This document shows positions 1 to 11,176 of a stretch of DNA of 64,000 bases, one piece after another. The notes beneath the pieces were generated by a model. The model saw nothing but the letters and a program-made list of their open reading frames with translations. It was not told the DNA's origin and did no database searches. Within the stretch, counting starts at the first letter, position 1. Every line of letters begins with the position of its first letter. Location of the stretch: contig NC_133117.1 in NCBI RefSeq assembly GCF_022965805.1, positions 12,548,183-12,612,182 of the forward strand, read 5' to 3'. The stretch is from Primulina eburnea. Taxonomy: Eukaryota > Streptophyta > Magnoliopsida > Lamiales > Gesneriaceae. A program made the translations under genes and the position numbers.

Positions 1-430
1 GCAACAAGTTTATTTAGTGTAACATATAGCAACAATAAATCAAAACTCTCACTTATAAGTAGGGTATAATAATACTTAAAGAAATAAATATAACATAAAC
101 AATTAATAATGATTAAATAATATAAAACATAGATTCTTGACTTTTAATAACCTTATTATTACGCCAAGAGTTTCAGCTTTTCATTTCAACTTTGGGAAGT
201 TAGCTATTCATTATTCAAAGTGTGAAACTTTGAATATGAAATTAACATGCTAATTATATTTAATTGAAGAAATAAAGAGAGAAATATTATGAACTCAAAG
301 GTTTGTTCAAAGAATGAGGGATATCTCAATTCATTACAATGCACCACTATTTATAGCCAAATTTTGGGAGACAAACACAAATAAAATATTTTTTTTACAC
401 ATAAGTCTTCAGTGGTGTTCCGAGAATATA
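1..430 (-). repeat. Athila-like LTR fragment (minus orientation)
   Basis: This stretch matches, block by block, 17600-17855 and 31220-31650 of the window, which are LTRs of the Athila elements described below. A TATA-like box reads on the minus strand at 348-355 (CTATAAATAG in context), at the same relative place as the one at 31567-31574. The fragment runs off the left edge. Similarity fades near 430, so the U3 end cannot be placed. It is noncoding; small ORFs here have no recognisable product. Confidence 0.7.
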
Positions 431-905
431 TATTTTAATTCACGTCTAATACTTAAAATACTAATAGAATTAAATTTTTTTTTTTGTAAACTAAATCTCG
501 AAAAATACATTTTTATGCATGCTATAACAAATTTAAATCACACATTTCAAAATAAAAGTATTCCAAAATCTGTAAAAATACTGTAGCAAAAAATAAGACA
601 AATCTTCAACCCTAGACTGTCGTGTAAAATAATTCAAATGTTACATGGAAAAATCCTGACAAGCCATCAACATGTAAAAACGAAATTGTATGAAAATATC
701 AATGATCTCTCCAACTCTTAAATATATGTGCGGAAAAGTATGGTCCTCGAGTTAGCGTGCGCACATCTAGCCCCGCCTACTCAGCCTTCCGCACCTCCAA
801 TCTCCTCATCAATATGCTCACCTGCATCATTCACACATAGTGAGTCTAAAAACTCAAAACACTTGAATCGTTATAACAAATACATATGCATAACATGCAA
901 TAGTG
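431..905 (-). repeat. Left half of a Tekay-like LTR, split by the solo LTR
   Basis: AT-rich noncoding DNA. From about 710 it has the antisense hallmarks of Tekay-type LTRs: a GTCCTCG-like block, a C-rich block, then a stretch close to AGTGAGTCTAAAAACTCA. The same hallmarks occur at 1130-1250 and 20800-20920. The copy is interrupted at 906 by the solo LTR and resumes at 3946. Where it begins between 431 and 710 is not clear. Confidence 0.5.
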
Positions 906-910
906 AAAAG
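906..910. repeat. Target-site duplication AAAAG (left)
   Basis: AAAAG directly precedes the solo LTR and is repeated exactly at 3941-3945, as expected of Gypsy/Copia integration. Confidence 0.85.
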
Positions 911-3900
911 TGTAAAAGCCCTAAAACTCCTTGCTTGAAAATTTGCGGAAAATTAAAAATTTTCTTTTTAAAAATAAATGGAGTGCCTCATTCATAAAAT
1001 CAACTGATAACTCAAGTTCAATGTTTAAAATATAGCAGCGGAAAAATAATGTTTGCCAACAACAACAATTTAAAATTTATCCAACGACTGATAAAATTGT
1101 TTGCGGAAAAATAACAACATCTGCACTGGGGTCCTCGGGTGCCACTACTGCCAACCCAAGCTGGCTCACTGGTCCCCGCCCTCGGCCCTGGCCTCATCAG
1201 TACCTACAACAATCAAGTCTAGTGAGCCTAACGACTCAGCATGTATATATCGCAGGTAACGAGTAAAATCTGAAGTAAAATATGCATGGGATAAAATATC
1301 ATGTCATGAGGCATGCTGAAAATAATCTGTACTGAGCAATTATAATACGTGCATAACTGAACTGAAAATCACAGTAAAAATATTTGCTCCTTGGAGCCCT
1401 GTACTGAAATAACTGGTAAAATTTTCTGTTGAGATTATGGTCTACGCCTGTGGCCCCTGCACTAAGCTGAACTGGTCGGTAACTGGCTACCGGGGAGTAT
1501 AAAACTGAACTGAGCTGGCCGGTCACTGGCGACCGGGTGGTACCAAACTGAACTGATCGGTCACTGGCGACCGTATAAAATAATGCTCCCATCGTAGTGA
1601 ATTGACCACAAGCAATATCGCATAAATCTCAAAATAAGTATTTTCTATTTTCATGCACGTAAAATAATTAACTGGCATAATGAAAATATCCTGTGTATTT
1701 TACCAACTGGATTGGATTGGATCATCCCCAGGCTCGCTGCAACCTAACTGCCATGAAAAATATGCAATAGCTTAAACTTGACCAACTATGCAATTTACGT
1801 TCAAAAAGTGCGACTCTGACGCCTAATGACTTCGTATTTAATCATGACTCCGAACCAACCTGAACCGACACTGAACTGACGTATAGTCATGATTAAAATA
1901 CGCTTAAAATACTGAAATAATGCTCCTATAATGATGAGGGTCGAAATCTAGGTGAAATGAAGGCCAAAACATGAAACGCTCTTTCGAGTGTCAATTTGGC
2001 ACGTCGCACCGTAAATTCTCGTACGACCTCAAAAATGCTCCGAATCACAAACGGTCAAAAACACGACCTTCCCAACTCAAAGGGGCACTGTCCAGTACAA
2101 GGCCATAGGCTAAAAGCCAACCGAGAACTCGAACGAGCCACTGAACCGACACAGCAAGTTGCTGTCCCAAAAATAAAGCGACCTTGCTTGGCTTGCTTGC
2201 GTCGTTTGCGAGGCTAATGGCCATTGGGGCTTGAACCACCGACCAAAACCTCTCCACAACGTCCCAAGGAATGATTTGAACCATGGCTAAGGGCCCTAGG
2301 CCAGCCACAATCCGCATCACACCATAACTCAACCGAAGGGTCCAACCGAGAGCATCTTGTATGCGTGAGGTGTTTATGCTATGATCGATGTCTCGTGTCG
2401 TTCCAGTGGCCATTTGATTGACCATGGCACGATCTAGACATCTAGGGGCATGGTATGAACCGTGGCTAAGGGCCATAGACCAACCAAGAGCCATAACAAA
2501 CCACCATGGCCGAAACCATAAGCCGTCCAACCGAAGGGGGCCCAGAGGGGAGGGGGCTGTTCTTGTTGGTTTGATTAAAAACCGATGCACCATGGACCAA
2601 GCCACCAAAAGGGCTACTTAGTCACGTCTTAGACATGTTATGGAAGTGATCTAACCATGGCTATAGGCCCTTAGGGCAGCCAAGATCAGATCCTTTCCCA
2701 TGACAAAAGAAAAAAAACTGAAATTTTCGAACACATGAGAAGCAATGGGAAAGTTGCTGTCATTCTGAAATTTCCAGCGAGCATGGGGTTAAACCAATGG
2801 ACAAACGTGGTCCTAATGCATCCTATTACATGTATAGATGTCGCCTTGGGAGCCTGGAATCGAACCAATCACCTGAAACAACAAAACTTAGAAAAACGTG
2901 AAGCTTGCCATGAAAGGGCCGAAATCTGCATGCATTATTTTTCTGAAAATTCTATGATGTATTTCGGTTTTTTGCATAATAAAACATGATAATTTACTGA
3001 AAAATAATTGATAATATGACTTGATTGAGATTTGAAAGAAATCTAGACATGCCTGGTTTCGTTTCGAAAGAAAATGAACGAAACGACGACGACGCGGCGC
3101 GGAGGAGACGGAGTGGCTTCCTTTTCTACCTTTCCTTGCTTCGATTTTTCTTGCCTTCTTTCCTAGCTAAGACTCACGTTTTTCTACTGAAAAGGAATCT
3201 GAATTTCGGTGGTAGGGAGTGTGATGGAGTGGTTATGAAGGTGAGGAGAAGGGGTGCACAATATATGGAGAATCATGACCAAGTCTTCTCATTTTTTAAT
3301 TTTGAATTATGGTTTTATATCAAATGAGTTGGTGGATGTATCTAGAAGGGGTGGCCGATTTTTCTCTTGATTTCTAGACTAGGATATGTCCACTAATTAA
3401 TTACATGGTGCTCCCAAAAATCCTAGAATTATCCTACTAATTACATGCAAAGAAATGGTCAAAATTGATGAGTTGGCAATGGAATCCTCTAGTAACCAAG
3501 GGGTGGCCGAAATCTACTAATAAAATGAATGGGGAGTGTTGTTTATTTACTAAATTAATAACTCTAAAAAGCCTCACTAATCCTTTAAATAATTTAGTGA
3601 GCTAACCCCTTAATTAAGTAACTCAAATGAGCTTATTTTCTACTCACCTCGAGTAACTTAAATTAAATCCTCAAACCTTCTTACTAACTTAAATGAACTT
3701 ACTTGCTAGCTAAATTAACTTCTGGAAATATTTCTCGAATCTTAAATTCTATCTCAAAACTCCAACTCCAGTCCGGCCTCACTGAAATAACTGAAATGAT
3801 AAAAATCAAACTACTGCATGAAATCATAAAATAATTAACTTCAAAGAAATGCATTTAAATAATCATGCAATGAAGTCAATTTAATTTAAAAATCTAGAAT

Positions 3901-3940
3901 TATGCATGGCTTATACGTAGACTGATTTACGGGTTCTACA
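911..3940 (-). repeat. Solo LTR, Tekay/LARD family
   Basis: A 3,030-bp LTR starting TGTAAAAGCCC and ending GGGTTCTACA. The termini match those of the LARD LTRs at 20563 and 26613 (TGTAAAGGCCC...GGTTCTACA). Internal blocks also align with the LARD LTR but clearly diverge: the tract-rich start, the GTCCTCGGGT block, the region near 1980-2040 with a TTTCGAG-like block and CCGTAAATTCTCGTACGACCT, and a GCATGGCTTATACGTA block near the end. It is flanked by AAAAG on both sides and has no internal region or second LTR, so it is a product of LTR-LTR recombination. ORFs inside it (for example 2045-2608 minus) have no known domain and are not called. Confidence 0.9.
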
Positions 3941-3945
3941 AAAAG
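3941..3945. repeat. Target-site duplication AAAAG (right)
   Basis: Exact copy of 906-910 immediately after the solo LTR. Confidence 0.85.
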
Positions 3946-4830
3946 TATTGTAATAAACATACATTTCATGATCTTAAAAATATGAACTTATACATATCGT
4001 GTCAAAGCATAACATGTCCAAACACGTCACAATCATATCATCTTTTTTATTTGAATTCAGATCATTAGTTGTCATTTTCGTTTCAGCTCTATCTGATGGA
4101 TCCATTTACGTATAACCGTCTCGACCGCGGGGACAGCAGAGACAGTTTTACTCATCCACCGAGCCTTGGCCTTACATGTTCTTGTTCCTGTTCGTATTAG
4201 TCAAAAAACTCCCATCCTTCAAAACATGTCAACATATTCATCACTTATAAAAATCATGCATGTACGTAAATTTCCTTAAAATCAAGCATGCAACATATTT
4301 TCATTTTTCCATAAAAATCATGTTCATGATAACATATAAATTTAAAACATGTAATTTTGTGATCAGAGTGATACCAGGACTACTAACAATTTTGCCCCTG
4401 GAAACCATAATTGACATTATACCCTTGGAACTCAAAATTTCGACGCGTAGCCAACCAAACTTTTTAAAACACCACAAAAAATAATTGTAATAGTTTTCTA
4501 GGCGTAACCTCAAACCAACTTCATAACTTATACAATTCGTTTTAAAACTTGAGACCGAGGTCACGGTTTTAACCCGAAATTCAACAAAATTAATCCCAAC
4601 TTAAAACTTGACTCGAACCTACATGACAAGCCCTTAAACCACTTATTTCAGACATACTAGGACCCTCGAAAAAGACCGAAGATGTAACGGCAGAAAAACC
4701 AACCTACGTAAACCACATGCTTGGAAACTAATTAAATTGGTTATGTAAATTGCATAATTGATTTTAAATGCTTATATCATGCATATTAAATGATTATATG
4801 GTATGGTTACATGCTTAAATGATTATATGG
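3946..4830 (-). repeat. Right half of the split Tekay-like LTR and spacer
   Basis: Continues the noncoding LTR-like sequence interrupted at 905, with a CGTCTCGACCGCGGGGACAG block near 4110 and CC-rich antisense U3 to about 4720. From 4720 to 4830 it is simple AT-rich DNA containing a 14-bp direct repeat, AAATGATTATATGG, at 4789 and 4817. I see no gene here. Confidence 0.5.
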
Positions 4831-6003
4831 TGTTACGCCTTAAACGCATACAAATCTCGAGGATGAGATTAATGTTTTTAATGTTGTAACATATCCCAAA
4901 GTTTTTGTTTTGATGATACCAAAACTTGGCTTAAAAATGTACTAATGTTTTATATTGAGGCATGCAGGAAATTAAGAACAAGGTTACGTTCGGAAGATCC
5001 GAAATTTGGTTCGGACGTTCCGAAATTGTGCCAATCAGAGGCAAAATAGAAGCTGTTCGGAAGCTGCGAGGAGCGAGTTCGGACGGTCCGAAGACTGGAT
5101 CGGACGTTCCGAACACAAGCAATCAAATCACTTCAATCCGGAGACAATTTGATCTGACTGATTGATTGAGTAGATTTCGGACGCTACGATGGACATGATC
5201 GGAAGCTACGAAGTGTTGAAGATTTCAAATCTCCGGAACGCGGGAATGTTCGGACGATACGAACTGGAGTTCGGACCTTCCGAAGTTGTTCATACACTGT
5301 CTGCAAGAATTGTTCGGAAGAAACGAAGTTTGATCGGTCCCTCCGAAGCATATGTTCGGACCCTACGAAGTCAAGAACGGAAGATCCGAAGTCATGCCAG
5401 AATTACGCAAATTGATTTCAATCACAGCGGAAGTTCCGAAGCACAAACGGAAGATCCGAACCTTGGCGTCCAAGACTAGTATAAATAGGCCTTTGAGGAT
5501 GCATTCTCAATCATCCCACTCCATTCTCTCTTGTCTCTTACAAAGCTTTCTACTATCTCTTGTGTGCGTTGATTAAAAGAATTGTAATATCAAAAGAGTT
5601 GTAGAAAAAGAGTGAAAGTAATACTCTCGAGTGGGTTGTAAAGTTCGTGGCTATCCTTGGAGCCCTCAAGGCCAAGTAGACGCATCGAGGCGTGGTTGTA
5701 AAAGCTAGCTTGGAGCTCCTAAAGCCAAGTCGTTATAGTGATACCTCGATCCTCATCGAGAAGGGGAGACGTAGACGATTCTTCGTCGAACTTCCATAAA
5801 CATCTCTATCCCTCTTTACTTTACGCATTTACTTTATTGCATTTAAATTACGCATTTATTTTACGCACTTACTTTACGCATTCATTTATCGTATTTATTT
5901 GTGATTGTCCCTCAAGTCTTCCGCTTGCAATTTTTGCAAACTCGTTTTAAAAAAGCTAAAGGGCCTTAAAGAACCTATTCACCCCTCCCCTTTAGGTTCT
6001 TCA
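4831..6003 (+). repeat. S1 5' LTR
   Basis: A 1,173-bp LTR, TGTTACGCC...GGTTCTTCA, nearly identical to 12770-13936. U3 holds the palindrome array, a TATA box lies at 5480-5487, and R/U5 ends just before the primer site. The ORFs inside (such as 5189-5479) occur in both LTRs but are shadows of the repeated palindromes. Confidence 0.95.
4989..5487 (+). promoter_or_regulatory. U3 promoter: TTCGGA/TCCGAA palindrome array and TATA box
   Basis: Many imperfect palindromes of the form TTCGGA-N3-TCCGAA, for example at 4989-5003, 5010-5024 and 5078-5092, continue as half-sites to about 5463. They are followed by TATAAATA at 5480-5487 (TATAAATAGGC in context). Sirevirus LTRs are known for palindromic U3 motifs thought to bind regulators. 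The TATA assignment rests on position and consensus only. Confidence 0.7.
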
Positions 6004-6005
6004 AG

Positions 6006-6018
6006 TGGTATCAGAGCC
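6006..6018 (+). other. Primer-binding site (initiator tRNA-Met)
   Basis: TGGTATCAGAGCC lies two bases after the LTR end. It is complementary to the 3' end of initiator tRNA-Met and primes minus-strand DNA synthesis. Confidence 0.95.
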
Positions 6019-6041
6019 AGGTTTTTCAAAATCTTTTAAAA

Positions 6042-7592
6042 ATGACCAATCTAGCAAGCGAGTATGCCCAAGGACAATCCACAAATCGTCCCCCTATTTT
6101 CAATGGTACTAATTACGGATATTGGAAGAATAGAATATCTCTATACATCCAATCCGTCGATTACGACCTTTGGAAAATAACGGTGAAAGGTCCCTATATC
6201 CCCATGAAAACGGTGGATGATAAGGAAATTCCTAACGGAATGGATGACCTCACCAAGGACGATATGAAACTTATCTTTCAAAATGCTAAAGCTATGAATA
6301 TTCTTCATTGTTCCCTAGATATGAATGAATACAACCGAATCTCGGCTTGCACCTCCGCCAAAGAGATTTGGGACAAATTGGAGATTTGCCACGAGGGAAC
6401 CAATTAAGTCAAAGAAACGAAGATAGATCTTCTCCAACTCGAGTACGAGACCTTTGAGATGGAACCCAAGGAGGATATCGACACCATGTTCCGGCGGCTC
6501 ACCCAAATCATCAATGAGCTTGCCCAACTTGGTGAGAACTACCCAACTAAACAAGTGTGGAGGAGAGCCCTTCGAGCACTACCGGCGGAATGGGATGCAA
6601 AGCGCACGGCTATCATTGAATCCAACAAGGGAGATGCGGCATCCTACGACCTTGATAAACTTCATGGGACCCTAAAGACCCATGAACTTGAAGTATCTAC
6701 CCGGAAGGAGACAAAGAAAGATGACGACAAAGTAAAGGCGAAAGGGATCGCCTTGACCAGTCAACTTGAAGATAGCGACGATGAAGAAATGACACTCCTC
6801 ACTAGAAAGTTCAAAAGATTCATGCGGAGTTCCAACTTCAACAAGAAGGACAAAAAGATTGAGAAGGAAGTGACCTGCTACAACTGTCAACAAAAGGGTC
6901 ACTATGCAAACGAGTGTCCCTCCAAGAAGAAGGCCGGCAAAGACAAGAAGAAGGCCCTTCTAGCCACGTGGAGCGACAGCGACAACGAAGAGGAGTCTAC
7001 CCTATGCTTCATGGCGAAGGAAGATCATCTGACCGACTCGGATGACGACGAGGTACCCTCTTACGATGAATTACTCTCCGCTTACACTAGTATGTACAAT
7101 AAGGCTAAGTCACTTAGAAATGAGAATAAGCAACTTAAAACTGAACTAGAAGCTAGGATGCATGACAACACTAGGCTCAAGACAAACCTAAGAGACTTAG
7201 AGAAAGCCTTCAACAAGTTCAATGTGAGTAGAGGTAAACTAGAAAACCTCTTGAGCATGCAAATGTGTAACTTCAACAAAGGAGGTCTAGGATATGAAAA
7301 GAAATCAGTCAACTTCGCTAGTCTTATCGCAAAGGCAAAACTAAGAACACCACCAACATGCACTTACTGTTGTAAGATAGGCCACATAAGACCTAAATGC
7401 AAGAAACTTAGACACCAACACAATAAGAATAGTTATTGGAAATGGATCCCCAAATCCCCAACTACTACTAACCTCAAAGGACCCAAAGAAACGGGTACCA
7501 ACTATCAAATTGTATCTCAATCTTGTAGGGACAAAGGGGAGACAAGTCATCGAGCACTTGGTAACTTGACAGTGGATGCTCTCGACACATGA
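6042..7592 (+). pseudogene. gag: S1 gag (capsid/nucleocapsid), one nonsense codon
   Basis: The structural polyprotein that packages element RNA in cytoplasmic particles. The ATG is at 6042, 23 bp after the primer site, and the frame runs to 7592 (516 codons) apart from a TAA at 6405-6407 (codon 122), which looks like CAA to TAA in a GTN-Q-VKET context. The N-terminal capsid part has the Copia gag pattern (FNGTNYGYWKNRI, later EIWDKLEICHEG). There is a CCHC zinc knuckle, CYNCQQKGHYANEC, at 6876-6917, then acidic/lysine-rich linkers, a coiled-coil-like stretch (about 7080-7240) and a second knuckle, CTYCCKIGHIRPKC, near 7360-7402. Two knuckles are typical of Sireviruses. The frame differs from that of pol, so expression would need a frameshift or was lost by an indel near 7510-7540. 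Confidence 0.9.
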
Positions 7593-10578
7593 CGGGAGAA
7601 AAGAAGCTGCTACAATCCATTCGACCAAAAGAAAAGGGATCGGTGACCTTTGGAGACAACAGCAAAGGGATCATAGAAGGCATCGGCTCAATAGGTATAT
7701 CTAACTCTACTATTATTGATGATGTACTTCTTGTGAAAGGACTTAAACATAACCTCCTAAGCATTAGTCAATTGTGCGATAGGGGTTATGAACTCAAATT
7801 CACACCACACGATTGCACTGTATCACTCACAACTGACAAATCCATTAGTTTCAAAGGTTATAGAAGTGAAAATGTTTACAAGGTCGATTTAAATATTTCA
7901 TCTTTTTCAAAAATAAAAAGCCTTGTAACATTAAATGTTGATGACAACATTCTTTGGCATAGACGACTTGGTCATGTTGGGATGAGCACCATAGAAAAAC
8001 TTTTAAAACTTGACCTAGTTTCCGGAATGCCAAAGCTGAATTTAAAATTAGATTCTTTTTGTGATGCTTGTCAACTTGGTAAACACACAAAGGAATCTTT
8101 CAAAAATAAAAATTTTGTATCCACTTCTATGCCCCTTGAATTACTTCACCTAGATTTATGTGGTCCCTCGAGGACAACCAGTCTAGGAGGTAAATCATAT
8201 GCTTTTGTCATTATGGATGATTTTTCACGTTTTACTTGGACATTGTTTTTAGCCCATAGAAGTGATGCCTTTGATCATTTCAAAATTTTGTCAAAAAGGT
8301 TGAAAATGAGAAAAATCTTTTGATCAAACAAATCCGTAGTGACCACGGAACGGAATTTCAAAATGAAAATTTTTCAATTTTTTGTCAAAACAAAGGCATT
8401 GGTCACAACTTTTCTTGTCCTAGAACTCCTAAACAAAACGGTGTCGTTGAGAGGAAGAATAGGACCCTAGTAGAGATTGCAAGGACCATGCTATGTGAGC
8501 ATTCTCTACCAAAATATTTTTGGGCTGAAGCGATGAGTTATGCTTGTTACATCATCAATCGCGTATCAATAAGGCCAATTCTCAAGAAAACTCCATACGA
8601 ACTATGGAGAGGGAGAAAGCCTAACATTTCTTACTTCCGCGCTTTTGGATCAAAATGCTTCATCCACAACAATAGTAAGGACAACCTGGGTAAGTTCGAT
8701 GCTAAATCGGACAAAGGTATCTTTCTTGGTTACTCTACTTCTAGCAAAGCATATAGAGTCTTTAATAAACGCACTTTACTAGTTGAAGAATCTATTCATG
8801 TCATATTTGATGAAACTAACCCTTGCTTGCCTAGACCTGTTGTTTCTGATGATGATGATATAGATATCCTTGGCGAAGAGTTGGAGTCCACAAGCCTAGA
8901 TGATGTTCCTAAAGATCAAGAGGACGCACCTCTTCCGAAGGAGTGGACTACGCACAAGGATCATCCCATGGACCTCATCATTGGTAGCCTATCGAAGGGA
9001 GTATCTACTCGCTCTTCTAATATGTGCAATTATCTTGCTTTTCTTTCTCACATAGAGCCTAAGAACATAGAAGAAGCTTTACTTGATGATTCTTGGATTA
9101 TTGCTATGCAAGATGAACTAAATGAATTTAGAAGGAATAAAGTTTGGAATCTTGTACCTAGACCCACTGATAGACCTGTCATAGGAACTAAATGGGTATT
9201 TAGGAACAAGTTAGATGAGCATGGTACAATCACTAGAAATAAAGCTAGGCTAGTAGCTAAAGGATATAGTCAAGAAGAGGGAATTGATTATGATGAGACT
9301 TATGCCCCTGTTGCTAGGCTATAATCCATTCGCATGCTACTTGCTTTTGCTTGCTCTAGAGACTTTAAATTGTTTCAAATGGATGTTAAAAGTGCTTTTC
9401 TTAATGGTGATTTGAAAGAAGAAGTGTATGTTGAGCAACCTGTTGGTTTTGAAGATGTGCACTTATCTGATTATGTGTATAAACTTGATAAGGCTTTGTA
9501 TGGTTTGAAACAAGCTCCTAGAGCTTGGTATGAGAAATTGTCTACTTTCTTGCTGTCTAATGGTTTTTGTAGGGGTAAAGTTGATATTACCTTGTTTACC
9601 TTGACTAAAGATAATGATTTGCTGATAGTACAAATATATGTAGATGATATTATTTTTGGTGCTACTAATGAACACTTGTGTAGAGATTTTTCTAAGCTTA
9701 TGCAGGATCACTTTGAGATGAGCATGATGGGCAAGCTCAACTACTTCTTTGGTCTCCAAATCAAGCAATGCAAGGATTGTTTCTTTGTCAACCAAGGGAA
9801 GTACATCAAGGAGATGCTCAAAAAGTTTGGGATGGAGTCTTCCAAAGCCTCATCCACACCTATGAGCACGACAGTCAGACTCGACAAAGATGAGGGAGGT
9901 AAACCTGTTGACCAAAAGTTATTTCGTAGCATGATTGGCTCCCTACTCTACGCGACTGCTAGTAGACCTGACATTATGTTTAGTGTTTGCTTGTGTGCAC
10001 GATTTCAATCATGTCCAAAGGAATCACACTTATTCGCCTTAAAACGCATTTTCAAATATCTTTCAAATACTCCAAATCTCGGATTATGGTATTTTAAGAA
10101 CTCATTTTTCGATTTAAAAGCTTACTTTGATGCCGACTTTGGAGGATATAAGGTGGATAGAAAGAGCACTAGTGGTACTTGTTTCTTTTTGGGAAATTGC
10201 TTGGTGTCATGGTTTTCTAAAAAGCAAAACTGTGTTGCACTTTCAACGACCGAGGCCGAGTATATGGCTGCCGGTAGTTGTTGTGCACAAATTCTTTGGA
10301 TGAAGTATCAATTACTCGACTATGGTGTTACTTTTTCAAAAATTCCAATCTTTTGTGATAATACAAGCACCATATGTCTAACAAAGAATCCAGTTCAACA
10401 TTCTCGTACAAAACATATTGACATTCGACATCATTTTATTCGTGATCACATTGAGCAAAATGATGTTGAACTTCACTATGTTGACACCAAGAATCAAATT
10501 GCTGATATTTTTACAAAACCACTAGATGAATCTACTTTTACTCGTTTGCGTGGTGAACTTGGCATGATTGAGTTGTAA
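7530..10578 (+). pseudogene. pol: S1 pol: protease, integrase, RT, RNase H (broken)
   Basis: Copia polyprotein. The protease active site D-S-G ([10 protein letters not shown]) is at 7568-7597, with a TAA at 7562-7564 two codons before it in the same frame. The integrase has an HHCC finger (HRRLGH...CDACQLGK, about 7957-8080) and D, D, E motifs in [15 protein letters not shown] and [10 protein letters not shown] one-base deletion near 8298-8301 shifts the frame, so integrase is split between the 7589-8323 and 8320-9324 segments. A TAA at 9322-9324 (probably from GAA) interrupts RT just after APVARL. RT motif A is [10 protein letters not shown] and the catalytic YVDD is at 9637-9648. RNase H carries STTEAEYMAAG and ends with FTKPL. 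The protein stops at 10578. Not functional as it stands. Confidence 0.92.
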
Positions 10579-10611
10579 ACATTAGTCAAATACTCTCGTA
10601 CATATTTGTTA

Positions 10612-11110
10612 AATTGAGGGGGAGTATTATTAATGTGAGCATTATAATGTCGGATAATACAAATTAATTGTATTTATCCATAATTATGTCTCAACATTCA
10701 TTTATGTGCTAAATATTTTAAATTTTAGGTGTTCCTCATCTTGGCTACTTCGGAATCACCGTTCCTTATTCGGATGCTTCGTTTCACTTCGTATCCACCG
10801 AACGTGTTCGGATCGTCCGAACCTGACCATAGGTTCCAGAACCTCCGATTCACTCTTCGGACCATCCGAACACACATCGGATCATCCGAACCTCCTTCCG
10901 ATGTCATTTAATGTTCGCGCATTCCCAATGCCTGACTGTCGGACTTCGGACCCTCCGTTTACTCATCGTAGCCTCCGTTCTAGGATCGGAATGTCTGATT
11001 GTTAATCGGATCGTCCGAACGTCTTGCCAGATAACCGATCTGTTCGTATTCCGGACCTTCCGAACTCATGTTCGGACCGTCCGAACATGGCCTATAAATA
11101 GGCGTTCGGA
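10612..11110 (+). promoter_or_regulatory. Internal promoter-like spacer with LTR-type palindromes and TATA box
   Basis: Between pol and the extra ORF lies a first purine tract (TTGAGGGGGAGTA, 10614-10626). It is followed by a 380-bp array of TTCGGA-N-TCCGAA palindromes (for example near 10808, 10857, 11004 and 11070), the same word as in the LTR U3. TATAAATA at 11093-11100 is followed by GGC, sharing an 11-mer with the LTR TATA region. About 75 bp of CT-rich leader then leads to the ATG at 11177. The layout copies that of the LTR, so I infer a separate promoter for the extra ORF. The tiny ORFs across the array are not called. Confidence 0.6.
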
Positions 11111-11176
11111 TCCTCTGATTCATTTGCTAATTCACATCTTTCTTTCTTTCCCCACACAAAACACCCACTACTCACT

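Noticed and set aside
2045..2608. 187-codon minus-strand ORF in the solo LTR
   Set aside because: It lies wholly inside an LTR. Related LARD LTRs do not keep it open and no domain is seen.
4989..5463. Regularly spaced short repeats that might be a CRISPR array
   Set aside because: The repeats are 15-bp palindromes with irregular spacing inside an LTR U3 of a plant retrotransposon, duplicated with the LTR. There is no cas gene.
5189..5479. 96-codon ORF present in both S1 LTRs (also 13128-13418)
   Set aside because: It is conserved only because the LTRs are duplicates. Its repetitive residues come from translating the TTCGGA palindromes, and it lies upstream of the TATA box.
7082..7363. Minus-strand ORFs across S1 gag and pol
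   Set aside because: They are shadows of the plus-strand genes, with no motif and no promoter.
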